A DNA stretch of 64,000 bases from Flavobacteriales bacterium. Lineage in GTDB: Bacteria; Bacteroidota; Bacteroidia; Flavobacteriales; UBA7430. This document shows positions 45,906-54,211 of this stretch, piece after piece. The notes below the pieces were generated by a model. It was not told where the DNA came from and ran no database searches. It worked only from the letters and a program-made list of their open reading frames with translations. Position 1 is the stretch's first letter, and every line of letters starts with the position of its first letter. The stretch covers positions 1-64,000 of the forward strand of contig PAMD01000006.1 in the NCBI GenBank assembly GCA_002707145.1. The letters run 5' to 3'. The position numbers and the translations under genes are program-made.

Positions 45906-46896
45906 TTAATTGGGCCCAAATTAAATCTTTCAATTGGGCTAAACCTTGCTGAGCAACAGATGAAAAAAAAATGCATTTAACTTTTTTGGGAATAGTCTTT
46001 TCCACCTCTCTTAGCAGTTCCTCGTCTAACATATCAGCCTTAGAAATAGCCAACAAACGATCTTTATCCAAAAGTTGTGGATTATAAATTTCTAATTCTT
46101 TAAGTAAAATATTGTATTCAGAAGCAATATCATCTGCATCTGCAGGCACCAAAAACAAAAGAGTAGAATTTCTTTCTATGTGTCGCAAAAAACGAAGACC
46201 TAATCCTTTCCCTTCACTTGCCCCCTCAATAATACCTGGAATATCTGCCATAATAAAAGATCGATTATCTCTGTATGAAACAATTCCTAAATTGGGTACT
46301 AAGGTGGTAAATGGATAATTTGCTATTTTTGGCTTTGCGGCTGAAATAACAGACAAAAGAGTCGATTTTCCTGCATTTGGAAATCCAACTAGACCAACAT
46401 CTGCTAAAACTTTTAGCTCTAAAATATTCCATCCTTGTTCCCCTTCTGTTCCTGGCTGGGCATAGCGAGGTGTTTGTCGAACTGAGTTCTTAAACCAACT
46501 ATTTCCTCTACCACCCATTCCGCCTTTTCGGACGATTACTTCTTCTCCTTGTTTAGTGATTTCAAACATCGCTTCACCTGTTTCCGCGTCTTTAACAACG
46601 GTTCCTAGCGGGACATCAACATACTGGTCGGAACCGTCGTCTCCAAAACTATTGTTTGAAGATCCGTTTCCGCCTCTCCCTGCTTTTACGTGTCTTTTGT
46701 ATTTGAGGTGAAGAAGAGTCCACATTTGGTCATTTCCTCGTATATAAATATTCCCACCACGACCACCATCTCCTCCGTCAGGTCCTCCTTTTGCGGTAAG
46801 TCTAGAGCGATGTAAATGAACAGATCCACCACCACCATCTCCTGCGGCACAGTGAATTTTAACATAATCAACAAAATTACTTCCGTGAACTGCCAC
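45898..46896 (-). CDS. obg: GTPase Obg/CgtA
   Basis: 332 aa. The N-terminal Obg fold has the glycine-rich stretches [28 protein letters not shown] and GGMGGRGN. The G domain has G1 GFPNAGKST (171-179), switch region [12 protein letters not shown]3 [10 protein letters not shown] and G4 SKAD. Obg acts in 50S ribosome assembly and stress signalling. There is no ATG near the start; GTG at 46896 is used, its G shared with the adk stop (TAGTG). There is little C-terminal extension, as in many Bacteroidota. In operon with hpt, adk and downstream membrane genes. Confidence 0.97.
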   Translation of the reverse strand: MAVHGSNFVDYVKIHCAAGDGGGGSVHLHRSRLTAKGGPDGGDGGRGGNIYIRGNDQMWTLLHLKYKRHVKAGRGGNGSSNNSFGDDGSDQYVDVPLGTVVKDAETGEAMFEITKQGEEVIVRKGGMGGRGNSWFKNSVRQTPRYAQPGTEGEQGWNILELKVLADVGLVGFPNAGKSTLLSVISAAKPKIANYPFTTLVPNLGIVSYRDNRSFIMADIPGIIEGASEGKGLGLRFLRHIERNSTLLFLVPADADDIASEYNILLKELEIYNPQLLDKDRLLAISKADMLDEELLREVEKTIPKKVKCIFFSSVAQQGLAQLKDLIWAQLNA

Positions 46897-47471
46897 TAGC
46901 TTAGAGAATCAATAGCATGAATAAGGCTTTTAGTGATCTTTTCGATAGAGCCCAACCCTTCCACTCCAATAAATTTATTTTGGGCAGTATAATAATCCTT
47001 TAAAACTGAGGTCTCCTGCTCATAAACTTTAATGCGGCTTTTTATTACGGTGACATTTTGATCATCTACTCTTCCGCTTGACTTTCCTCTTTCCAAGAGA
47101 CGAGAAATTAATTCCTCCTCTTCCACCTCTAGAGATAACATCGCGTCAATAGAAGTATCTTTGCTACTTAAAAAAACGTCTAGCGAACTAGCTTGTGCAT
47201 AAGTCCTAGGAAAGCCATCAAAAATGAAACCCTTAGCTTGGGGGTTTTTATTCACTTCAGATTCCAACATGGCAATAGTCACCTCATCGGGTACCAATGC
47301 TCCCTTGTCTATGTATGATTTTGCCATGAGACCCAAGGCTGTTCCCTCTTTAATATTAAAACGAAAAATATCTCCCGTTGAAAGATGTACAAGCTTATAA
47401 GCTTCTATTAAACGAGTTGATTGAGTTCCTTTTCCCGCACCGGGTGGTCCAAATAAAACTAAATTTAACAT
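46896..47471 (-). CDS. adk: Adenylate kinase
   Basis: 191 aa, the short form. P-loop GPPGAGKGT at residues 8-16, then [11 protein letters not shown], the GFPRT motif and the LID arginine pair in [13 protein letters not shown]. The LID is short and lacks the four zinc-binding cysteines of long bacterial forms. It interconverts 2 ADP with ATP and AMP. It starts 9 bases after hpt and shares a base with obg, so nucleotide genes and obg are translationally coupled. Confidence 0.97.
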   Translation of the reverse strand: MLNLVLFGPPGAGKGTQSTRLIEAYKLVHLSTGDIFRFNIKEGTALGLMAKSYIDKGALVPDEVTIAMLESEVNKNPQAKGFIFDGFPRTYAQASSLDVFLSSKDTSIDAMLSLEVEEEELISRLLERGKSSGRVDDQNVTVIKSRIKVYEQETSVLKDYYTAQNKFIGVEGLGSIEKITKSLIHAIDSLS

Positions 47472-47480
47472 ACTTTTAAT

Positions 47481-48011
47481 TTAGGTTTTCTCCAATTGAT
47501 AAATATTTTTTAAATTTCTACCAAACCCTTCATAGTCAAGTCCATATCCCACTATGAAATCGTTAGGTATTTCAAATCCGACAAAGTCAATATGACGGGT
47601 ACCTGCATAAACTTTAGGTTTAAAAAATAAAGTTGCAATATACCATTCCTTTTTTTCGAAAATTTCCTGTATTTTATTTAGGGTAGTACCCGTATCTATA
47701 ATATCTTCCAAAACAATAATACACTCTTTGTCAGGAATCTCATTCAAACCGATCAACTCATGCACTTCTCCAGAGCTATTTAACCCTTCGTAGGAACGTA
47801 ATTTCACAAAAGAAATCTTACAAGGAGACGAATAGGCGCGAAGCAAATCCGAAGCAAAAACAAAAGCGCCATTAAGCACGGCGATAAAATGAGGTGTTTT
47901 TCCATTCATGGCCTGATGAATTTCTTCAGATAATGTCGAAACACGCTGCTTAATTGTCTTCTCCTCTAGGTATATTTCAAAGTTTTTGTCCTGAACTTTT
48001 TGCGTTTTCAT
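47481..48011 (-). CDS. hpt: Hypoxanthine phosphoribosyltransferase
   Basis: 176 aa. Type I PRTase with the PRPP-binding signature IIVLEDIIDTGTTLNKI, an N-terminal VLNGAFVFASDLLRAY loop, and C-terminal IDFVGFEIPNDFIVGYGLDY that stacks on the purine. It salvages hypoxanthine (and usually guanine) to IMP/GMP. It is the first gene of the hpt-adk-obg-PAP2-crcB-pafA operon and lies divergent from purE, which joins purine salvage with de novo purine synthesis around one promoter region. Confidence 0.95.
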   Translation of the reverse strand: MKTQKVQDKNFEIYLEEKTIKQRVSTLSEEIHQAMNGKTPHFIAVLNGAFVFASDLLRAYSSPCKISFVKLRSYEGLNSSGEVHELIGLNEIPDKECIIVLEDIIDTGTTLNKIQEIFEKKEWYIATLFFKPKVYAGTRHIDFVGFEIPNDFIVGYGLDYEGFGRNLKNIYQLEKT

Positions 48012-48016
48012 AGTAG

Positions 48017-48049
48017 CAAAAATACATTTTATTAAATAATTATTTCAAG
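48017..48049 (-). promoter_or_regulatory. Promoter candidate of the hpt operon, abutting the start codon
   Basis: Minus strand CTTG (48049-48046), 21 nt, TATTTTTG (48024-48017). The -7 box is a full match and lies only 5 nt before the hpt ATG (48011-48009), so the mRNA would have almost no leader. Confidence 0.55.
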
Positions 48050-48076
48050 GAGTAAAAATAATAAAAACTTACTTTT

Positions 48077-48104
48077 TTTGAATTGGTTCAATTTATTACT
48101 TTTG
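48077..48104 (+). promoter_or_regulatory. Promoter candidate of purE
   Basis: TTTG (48077-48080), 16 nt, TACTTTTG (48097-48104), 11 nt before the ATG at 48116. The -7 box is perfect; the spacer is a little shorter than usual. It is back to back with the hpt promoter. Confidence 0.5.
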
Positions 48105-48115
48105 TAAAAAAAATC

Positions 48116-48628
48116 ATGAAAGCAGTTGTAAGTATTATAATGGGTAGCACTTCGGATTGGCCAGTTATGCAAAAGGCAGCAAAATTTTTAAATGATATGG
48201 AAATACCCTTCGAAGTCAATGCTCTTTCAGCTCATAGGACTCCAAATCAAGTAGAAGCATACGCATCAAAAGCGTCTATGGAAGGAGTCAAAGTAATTAT
48301 TGCTGGAGCAGGTGGAGCTGCTCATTTGCCCGGTGTAATGGCTGCCTTTACCCCGCTTCCAATTATTGGTGTACCTTGTAGATCATCAATTTCTATTGAC
48401 GGTTGGGATTCTATTTTATCTATTCTTCAAATGCCCCCTGGAATTCCTGTTGCAACGGTAGGATTAGATGCCTCATTAAATGCTGCAATCTTGGCTGTTC
48501 AAATGATTGCGACTGGAGATAAAGAGGTTATGAAAAAGCTTCTTATCTATAAAAAATCATTAAAAGAAAAAATTATCAAAGCCAATGAAGATTTGAGTGA
48601 ATTTAAGTTCGACTTCAGAGTGTCCTAA
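48116..48628 (+). CDS. purE: 5-(carboxyamino)imidazole ribonucleotide mutase PurE
   Basis: 170 aa from ATG 48116; the frame is open to 48083, but that region contains the -7 box. Class I PurE features: MGSTSDWPVM at the N-terminus, LSAHRTP with the catalytic histidine, and IIAGAGGAAHLPGVMAAFTP. It converts N5-CAIR to CAIR in purine synthesis and would need PurK, which is not in the window. It is divergent from hpt. The next plus-strand gene is 44 bases downstream with no clear terminator between, so read-through is possible. Confidence 0.97.
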   Translation: MKAVVSIIMGSTSDWPVMQKAAKFLNDMEIPFEVNALSAHRTPNQVEAYASKASMEGVKVIIAGAGGAAHLPGVMAAFTPLPIIGVPCRSSISIDGWDSILSILQMPPGIPVATVGLDASLNAAILAVQMIATGDKEVMKKLLIYKKSLKEKIIKANEDLSEFKFDFRVS

Positions 48629-48672
48629 ATATTATTATCAGTCTTTGTCAGTAATGATATAAATACTTTATT

Positions 48673-49140
48673 ATGTCAGAAATACAAGATTGGCTTGACA
48701 AATATGGAGAAAGCCACCAAAACAAAACCAATAAACTTATTCATTGGTTTTGTGTGCCAATTATTTTCTTTACAATACTGGGAATACTATGTCAGTTTCA
48801 AATTACTTTCTTAGAAAGAATCATCCCCTATGAATTTGCAAATCTCGCTAGCATATTAGTCTTATTTGGGATAATTTTTTACTTAAAATTATCTTTTGTA
48901 ATGTTTATTGGTGTAGCAGTTTTTACATTTTTCTGCGGACTTGGTATTTATTTTTTAAATCAAACCGGCTATATCCTTGAGATCTGCGTTGGATTTTTTT
49001 CACTCGCATGGCTAGGACAATTTATTGGGCACAAAATAGAAGGAGTCAAACCTTCTTTTTTCGAAGATCTAAAATTTTTATTGATCGGCCCTGCTTGGTT
49101 AATCGCTTTCTTATATAAAAAATTTGGAATTAAATATTGA
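48673..49140 (+). CDS. Mpo1-like (DUF962/YGL010w) membrane protein
   Basis: 155 aa, about four transmembrane helices. N-terminal IQDWLDKYGESHQNKTNKLI followed by HWFCVPI, and C-terminal GQFIGHKIEGVKPSFFEDL, are the conserved ends of the Mpo1-like family. The histidines expected to bind iron are at 15, 24 and 120. Yeast Mpo1 is an Fe(II)-dependent dioxygenase that shortens 2-hydroxy fatty acids by alpha-oxidation; bacterial members are largely unstudied, so this activity is only an extrapolation. It ends one base before the LolA-like gene, so it may be the first gene of that cassette. Confidence 0.85.
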   Translation: MSEIQDWLDKYGESHQNKTNKLIHWFCVPIIFFTILGILCQFQITFLERIIPYEFANLASILVLFGIIFYLKLSFVMFIGVAVFTFFCGLGIYFLNQTGYILEICVGFFSLAWLGQFIGHKIEGVKPSFFEDLKFLLIGPAWLIAFLYKKFGIKY

Positions 49141-49141
49141 T

Positions 49142-49891
49142 ATGATTAATACTTCACTATTTCTAACACTAATCTCCATCGCTCTATCCTTATCACTTCA
49201 AGCCCAAGACGCGACGGAAATCATCAGACGCTCAGAAGATCATATACGAGGAAAAAGCACAATGGCTGAAATAAGTATTGAAGTTGAGAGACCTAGATGG
49301 TCTAGGACCATGGATATCAAGGTCTGGACTCTCGGAACAGAATACTCCTTTATTTTACTAAAAGCCCCCTCGAGAGACAGTGGAACTGTCTTTCTAAAAA
49401 GAAAAAAAGAAATATGGAATTGGCAACCGAAAATTGAAAAGACAATCAAACTACCTCCCTCCATGATGATGCAATCTTGGATGGGATCTGATTTTACTAA
49501 TGATGACTTGGTTAAGGAATCTTCAATCCTAACAGATTATACTCATAAAATTATTGGAGATACCGTCTTGCTTGAAAGACCTTGCTTTATAATAGAGCTT
49601 ATACCAAAACCCGATGCACCTGTAGTTTGGGGCGAAATACTCTCTTTCATTGATAAAAAAGACTATCTCCAGCTTGCCTCAGAGTTTTATGATGAAGATG
49701 GGTTTTTAATTAACCAAATGAAGGCCTCAAAAATCAAGTTATTTGGAGATAAACTAATTCCCTCCCTTGTGGTTATGACTCCGATTGAAGAGGAAGGTCA
49801 AAAAACAATTCTTCGTTATAAATCTCTCGCTTTTGATGTTGATCTTGAGGAAAAATTCTTTAGCAGACAAAATATGAAAAGACTACGCTAA
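49142..49891 (+). CDS. LolA-like outer membrane lipoprotein-sorting protein
   Basis: 249 aa from ATG 49142 (MINTSLFLTLISIALSLSLQAQ signal peptide). The rest is a half-barrel-type beta protein of the LolA/LolB-like group: DATEIIRRSEDHIRGKSTMA near the N-terminus, then KAPSRDSGTVFLKRKKEIW and PSMMMQSWMGSDFTNDDLV, a recurrent stretch of this periplasmic family. Members are proposed to carry lipids or lipoproteins across the periplasm. Its stop and the first permease start overlap as TAATG, tying it to the ABC transporter. The cargo is unknown. Confidence 0.87.
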   Translation: MINTSLFLTLISIALSLSLQAQDATEIIRRSEDHIRGKSTMAEISIEVERPRWSRTMDIKVWTLGTEYSFILLKAPSRDSGTVFLKRKKEIWNWQPKIEKTIKLPPSMMMQSWMGSDFTNDDLVKESSILTDYTHKIIGDTVLLERPCFIIELIPKPDAPVVWGEILSFIDKKDYLQLASEFYDEDGFLINQMKASKIKLFGDKLIPSLVVMTPIEEEGQKTILRYKSLAFDVDLEEKFFSRQNMKRLR

Positions 49892-51114
49892 TGAAAATGA
49901 TTCTTTTGATGGCTTGGAGAAATATTTGGAGAAATAAACGGAGAAGTATTATCACAATCTCTTCAATTTTTTGTGCTGTTTTCTTTGCCGTATTTGCCAG
50001 ATCCTTCCAAATTGGCGTATACAATAAGATGATCGAAAACATGGTAGGTATGTATACTGGGTACTTGCAAATACACCAGGATGGATTTTGGGAAGAACAA
50101 AGTATAGACAATAGCTTTGTTCTTGATGCAGAACTTCTAGATTTAATAACTAGATCTGAAAATATAGGCAATTTCAATGAGCGCCTAGAAAGCTTCGCAC
50201 TTACTGCTTCTGGTAATTTAACGAAAGGAGCTATTGTAATGGGCGTAGACCTCAATAAGGAGGACCAACTCATGAAGTTAAATTCTAAAATGACAGCAGG
50301 TGAATTTCCAACAGACTCGAGTGATGCCATTCTTTTGAGTGAAGGATTAGCACAATATTATAATCTTACTGTGGGTGATAGCCTAATCCTACTGGGACAA
50401 GGCTATCATGGTGCAAGTGCAAATGGAATATTCCCAATACAAGGTATTGTGAAACTACCAGTCCCTAACTTGAACGACCGAATGATATTTATGCCTATTC
50501 TTGCTGCTCAAAAACTATATGATGCAACTGATAGACTAACCTCACTAGTACTCCAAATTGATAAACCTTCAGGTCTAAATAAGACTAAAAATTCACTGCT
50601 AAAAAAAATGAACCTAGAAAAATATGAGCTTTTAGACTGGAAAAGTCTACTACCTGAATTGGTTCAAACTATTCAAGCTGATAGTGCCGGTGGAATTATT
50701 ATTCTGGGTATTCTTTACATGATTATCACCTTGGGAATATTAGGAACACTTCTTATGATGACTGCGGAACGCATGTATGAGTTTGGGATTTTAGTGTCGA
50801 TTGGAATGAGAAAAACAAAACTTATCCTTACACTACTTATCGAGAGTATAATGATGGGCTTATTAGGAATTATTCTGGGAGTCATTGGCGTAAGTCCAGT
50901 AAGGTATTATTTTTATTTAAACCCTATCCGACTTCAGGCAAAAGCGGCTGAATCGGTTGAAGCTTTTGGTTTTGAACCAGTCATACCAGCTTCTCTAGAT
51001 ATGGATATCGCATTGAACCATTCTTGTTTAGTTTTACTTATTGTCTTGTTATGCTCAATTTACCCTTCAATAACTATTCTGAGACTTCAACCTATTAAAG
51101 CTATGAAATCCTAA
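49891..51114 (+). CDS. ABC transporter permease, FtsX/LolC-E family (first)
   Basis: 407 aa. N-terminal MILLMAWRNIWRNKRRSII is the cytoplasmic elbow plus TM1. A periplasmic MacB-like domain of about 200 aa follows, then three TM helices (about 265-395, IIILGILYMIITLGILGTLL; IESIMMGLLGIILGVIG; LVLLIVLLCSIYPS) with the FtsX-domain ending PIKAMKS. This is the type VII mechanotransmission architecture shared by LolCDE and MacB. Start and stop overlap neighbours as TAATG, so translation is coupled with the LolA-like gene and the second permease. Confidence 0.92.
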   Translation: MKMILLMAWRNIWRNKRRSIITISSIFCAVFFAVFARSFQIGVYNKMIENMVGMYTGYLQIHQDGFWEEQSIDNSFVLDAELLDLITRSENIGNFNERLESFALTASGNLTKGAIVMGVDLNKEDQLMKLNSKMTAGEFPTDSSDAILLSEGLAQYYNLTVGDSLILLGQGYHGASANGIFPIQGIVKLPVPNLNDRMIFMPILAAQKLYDATDRLTSLVLQIDKPSGLNKTKNSLLKKMNLEKYELLDWKSLLPELVQTIQADSAGGIIILGILYMIITLGILGTLLMMTAERMYEFGILVSIGMRKTKLILTLLIESIMMGLLGIILGVIGVSPVRYYFYLNPIRLQAKAAESVEAFGFEPVIPASLDMDIALNHSCLVLLIVLLCSIYPSITILRLQPIKAMKS

Positions 51115-52331
51115 TGAAGACGACGATAAAAATTGCTTGGAGAAATATTTGGAGAACCCCACTTCGTTCGATGATTGTGATTAGTTCAATTGTATTGGGA
51201 ATCTGGGCAGGAATATTTGTTGTAGCCTTTTGCTATGGATTGAATAAACAGCGAACCCAAAGTAGTATTCAAAACTATACGTCACATATTCAGATTCTCC
51301 ATCCAGAATATGATAATGACTTTGAAAGCAAATATGTTCTCGAGAATATTGATTCTCTAACAGAATCCTTAGAAAAAGAAGAGGGAATTCAAGGTTATGC
51401 CTTTCGATCTATGATGTTTGGAATGGTAAGTTCGGCCGTAAAAAGCAATGGCGTTCAAATTATAGGAATTAATGCAAACCAAGAAAAAAAGGTAAGCAAT
51501 ATCATTAACAAACTCACAGAAGGGAGTTATTTTGATACCAAGAGAAAAAATTCAGTACTTATTGGAGAATCTTTGGCAAAAAAATTAAATGTTAGCCTAA
51601 AGTCAAAGATAGTATTGACATTTCAAGACAATGAAAACAATATTATTACTGGCGCCTTTCGAATCTGCGGCATATACAAGACCCAATACAGTAAATACGA
51701 TGAAAGCCACTTGTTTATTCAAAATATAGATTTACATCGTCTTATCAAGAATGATGGCTATCACCAAGTAGCCATATTATGTTCTAGCTTAAGTGAGGTA
51801 GATCAGACTCAATTTTCTTTGAAAGATAAATTAGACGGGTACATCATAAAAGACTGGAAAGCCATTTCACCTGAACTTGCCTATGCCGATGAAGTAATGG
51901 AAACCTGGTTATTCTTGATTATGATGATTATTATGTTGGCACTTATTTTCGGCATCATAAATACCATGCTGATGGCTGTTTTTGAAAGAAGAAAAGAATT
52001 GGGAATGCTAATGGCTATTGGCATGAATAAATCTAAAGTCTTTTCATTAATTATTATCGAGACACTATTCCTCTCTCTGGTTGGAGCTCCTATGGGAATG
52101 CTGTTGGGCTTCTTAACTATTAGCATCACATCAAAAACAGGTATTGATCTTTCTATCGTAGGAGATGGATTGCAGTCTGTAGGGTTGTCCAATCATATAT
52201 ATCCAGTCATTGCTCCAAAATTTTACACATTTATTGGCTTGATGGTTTTTTTATTCACACTAATAGCAGCCATATATCCGTCTAAAAAAGCACTTAAATT
52301 AAAACCAACCGAAGCAATTAGAACTATTTAA
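51114..52331 (+). CDS. ABC transporter permease, FtsX/LolC-E family (second)
   Basis: 405 aa, same design as the preceding gene: IKIAWRNIWRTPLRSMIVI at the N-terminus, a periplasmic domain of about 200 aa, then three TM helices and the family motif AVFERRKELGMLMAIGMNKSK, ending LKLKPTEAIRTI. The first permease has the related MTAERMYEFGILVSIGMRKTK. The two would form a heterodimer, as LolC and LolE do. It is followed after 1 base by the ATPase. Confidence 0.92.
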   Translation: MKTTIKIAWRNIWRTPLRSMIVISSIVLGIWAGIFVVAFCYGLNKQRTQSSIQNYTSHIQILHPEYDNDFESKYVLENIDSLTESLEKEEGIQGYAFRSMMFGMVSSAVKSNGVQIIGINANQEKKVSNIINKLTEGSYFDTKRKNSVLIGESLAKKLNVSLKSKIVLTFQDNENNIITGAFRICGIYKTQYSKYDESHLFIQNIDLHRLIKNDGYHQVAILCSSLSEVDQTQFSLKDKLDGYIIKDWKAISPELAYADEVMETWLFLIMMIIMLALIFGIINTMLMAVFERRKELGMLMAIGMNKSKVFSLIIIETLFLSLVGAPMGMLLGFLTISITSKTGIDLSIVGDGLQSVGLSNHIYPVIAPKFYTFIGLMVFLFTLIAAIYPSKKALKLKPTEAIRTI

Positions 52332-52332
52332 T

Positions 52333-53016
52333 ATGGAAATTATAAAAACCTCTCAGCTTAGCAAAATTTACAAAAATAATGACTTGGAAGTGAGAGCTGT
52401 TCAGCAGGTTAATCTTAGTATTCAACATGGTGAATTCACTGCCATAGTAGGTCCCTCTGGATCGGGAAAAACTACACTACTAAATATGATTGGAGGTTTA
52501 GATTCAATCAGTGAGGGACTTGTAGAAATCGGCGGAAAAGATATTAGTTCCCTTAATGAAAATGATATGATTGACTTTCGACTAAAAAATATTGGATTTG
52601 TCTTTCAAGCTTACAACCTTATCCCTGTGCTTACGGCACAAGAAAATGTAGAATTTATTATGCTTCTTCAGGGAATTCCTGAAAATCAGCGCAAAAAAAG
52701 AAGCAAAGAGTTATTGATTGAAGTAGGTTTGGCTGAAAAATTAAACTCTCGTCCCAACCAGTTATCTGGGGGACAGCAACAAAGAGTCGCCGTGGCTAGA
52801 GCACTAGCTTCAAAACCCCGATTTATTCTTGCTGATGAGCCTACAGCCAATTTGGACAGTAGTTCTACATCTACTCTTTTGGATATGATGGCTGAAATGA
52901 ATGAAAATGAAAATATTACGTTTTTATTTTCCACGCACGACCAAAGAGTCATTGATAAGGCAAAAAGAATCATCACCATTGAAGATGGTAAAATCATCAG
53001 CGATGAATCGGTATAA
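52333..53016 (+). CDS. ABC transporter ATPase, LolD/MacB type
   Basis: 227 aa. Walker A GPSGSGKT (40-47), Q-loop Gln92 in FVFQAYNLIP, signature LSGGQQQRVAVARAL (144-158), Walker B RFILADEP with Glu169, and the H-loop in FLFSTHD. The FQAYNLIPVLTAQENVE region is typical of LolD/MacB/FtsE ATPases that power mechanotransmission rather than solute import. It energises the two adjacent FtsX permeases and overlaps the start of the next gene by 14 bases. Confidence 0.95.
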   Translation: MEIIKTSQLSKIYKNNDLEVRAVQQVNLSIQHGEFTAIVGPSGSGKTTLLNMIGGLDSISEGLVEIGGKDISSLNENDMIDFRLKNIGFVFQAYNLIPVLTAQENVEFIMLLQGIPENQRKKRSKELLIEVGLAEKLNSRPNQLSGGQQQRVAVARALASKPRFILADEPTANLDSSSTSTLLDMMAEMNENENITFLFSTHDQRVIDKAKRIITIEDGKIISDESV

Positions 53017-54130
53017 ATATATTCTAATGCTATGCTTTTCGATAACAGGATTGGTTAAGGGGCAGACGATTTTCGAACAGAATTACTATGTAAGTAACCT
53101 AAACAGCTTTCAATTTTTCAATCCAGAGTTAAGCTCCTTACTTTCATTTCCATCTAAGTGGGAGGACCAACAAATTCAATTTAGATGGAATGGACATTTC
53201 TATCAGGGAGAATATTTGAGTGGGCATTTGAGTATTAGAAACCGATTTTTTTCAGGTTTTCAATGGGAAAATGATTTATTTGACTTTAAGAAAGCTTTAG
53301 AATCATCCTCTTTACACTTTAATTCTCTTGATGAAAAAAAAATTGGAATTCACCACCAGATAGATCGACTTTACGGCCAATGGGAAAAGGGAAATTGGAA
53401 TATACGTTGGGGAAGACAAAGAATAAACTGGGGCATTCAAAATTACTGGAATTCTCACGACTTATTTAACCAAACTGACTTTTTTGACTTCGACTATCTA
53501 GAAAGACCGGGAGCAGATGCACTTAGGATCCAGTATTTCAAAAATAATAATTCATCTATCGAGTGGGCAATGAATCAAGATATTCAGGCTGGACTTTTAA
53601 ATTTTAATTTAAAAAAATATGATTTTCAAATCCTAGCAGGAAAGTATTTTAATGACTATAGCATAGGTTTAGGCTGGGCTGGGCAAATTAAAGACGCTGG
53701 ATTTAAAGGAGAATTTGCATCTTTCTCAAATTTTAATACTTCGGAATATTCCTGGCTGGGAAGTATCAGCATAGACTACAGTTTCATTAGTGGTTTATAT
53801 CTCAGTGCAGGTTGTTTGTATAATAGTATGGTAGAAACTTTCAATCCCTTAGCTCTTTTTTCACTTGATATTTCTGCTAAGAACCCTATGCCTTTCCAAT
53901 ATAATTTTCTTTATCAGATTAATTACCCAGTTCATCCTTTAATTCAAGTTGGTACAGCAGTTATTCACGATGGGGAATTAGATTTTATTTTTATTAATCC
54001 TCAAATCATATACTCTATTTCTTCTTCAATAGATTTAATGATTAGCAGTCAAAATACATGGGTGAAATTAAGCGAAAAGCTAAAAAGTATTAATCAAATC
54101 TTATTCACTAGACTTCAATTAAACTTTTAG
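53003..54130 (+). CDS. Predicted outer membrane beta-barrel protein of the ABC cassette
   Basis: 375 aa from ATG 53003 (MNRYKYILMLCFSITGLVKGQ signal peptide); the frame is open to 52901 inside the ATPase, but those residues are only a shadow. After the signal come amphipathic strands rich in aromatics, with a notable WNIRWGRQRINWGIQNYWN segment and DYLERPGADALRIQYF. These recall DUF1302-like and related porin families found beside lipid-transport cassettes; that assignment is tentative. The C-terminus IDLMI...QILFTRLQLNF ends with a phenylalanine, as barrels do. Translation is coupled to the ATPase gene, so it is probably the outer membrane end of the same pathway. Confidence 0.8.
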   Translation: MNRYKYILMLCFSITGLVKGQTIFEQNYYVSNLNSFQFFNPELSSLLSFPSKWEDQQIQFRWNGHFYQGEYLSGHLSIRNRFFSGFQWENDLFDFKKALESSSLHFNSLDEKKIGIHHQIDRLYGQWEKGNWNIRWGRQRINWGIQNYWNSHDLFNQTDFFDFDYLERPGADALRIQYFKNNNSSIEWAMNQDIQAGLLNFNLKKYDFQILAGKYFNDYSIGLGWAGQIKDAGFKGEFASFSNFNTSEYSWLGSISIDYSFISGLYLSAGCLYNSMVETFNPLALFSLDISAKNPMPFQYNFLYQINYPVHPLIQVGTAVIHDGELDFIFINPQIIYSISSSIDLMISSQNTWVKLSEKLKSINQILFTRLQLNF

Positions 54131-54211
54131 TTTTTGAATCGACAAAAAAATAAATTAAGTAATCTTACTATTGCACAAAAAAACATCTGAATAGAAAACT
54201 TATTCACTACC

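Noticed and set aside
52901..53002. Extended reading frame of the beta-barrel gene inside the ATPase gene
   Set aside because: The extra residues are basic, precede a good signal peptide and lie within the conserved ATPase C-terminus, so they are a shadow.
49142..53016. Reading the ABC genes as a MacAB-type drug or peptide exporter
   Set aside because: There is no membrane-fusion (MacA-like) gene, ATPase and permeases are separate, and a LolA-like gene is coupled, so a lipid or lipoprotein pathway fits better.
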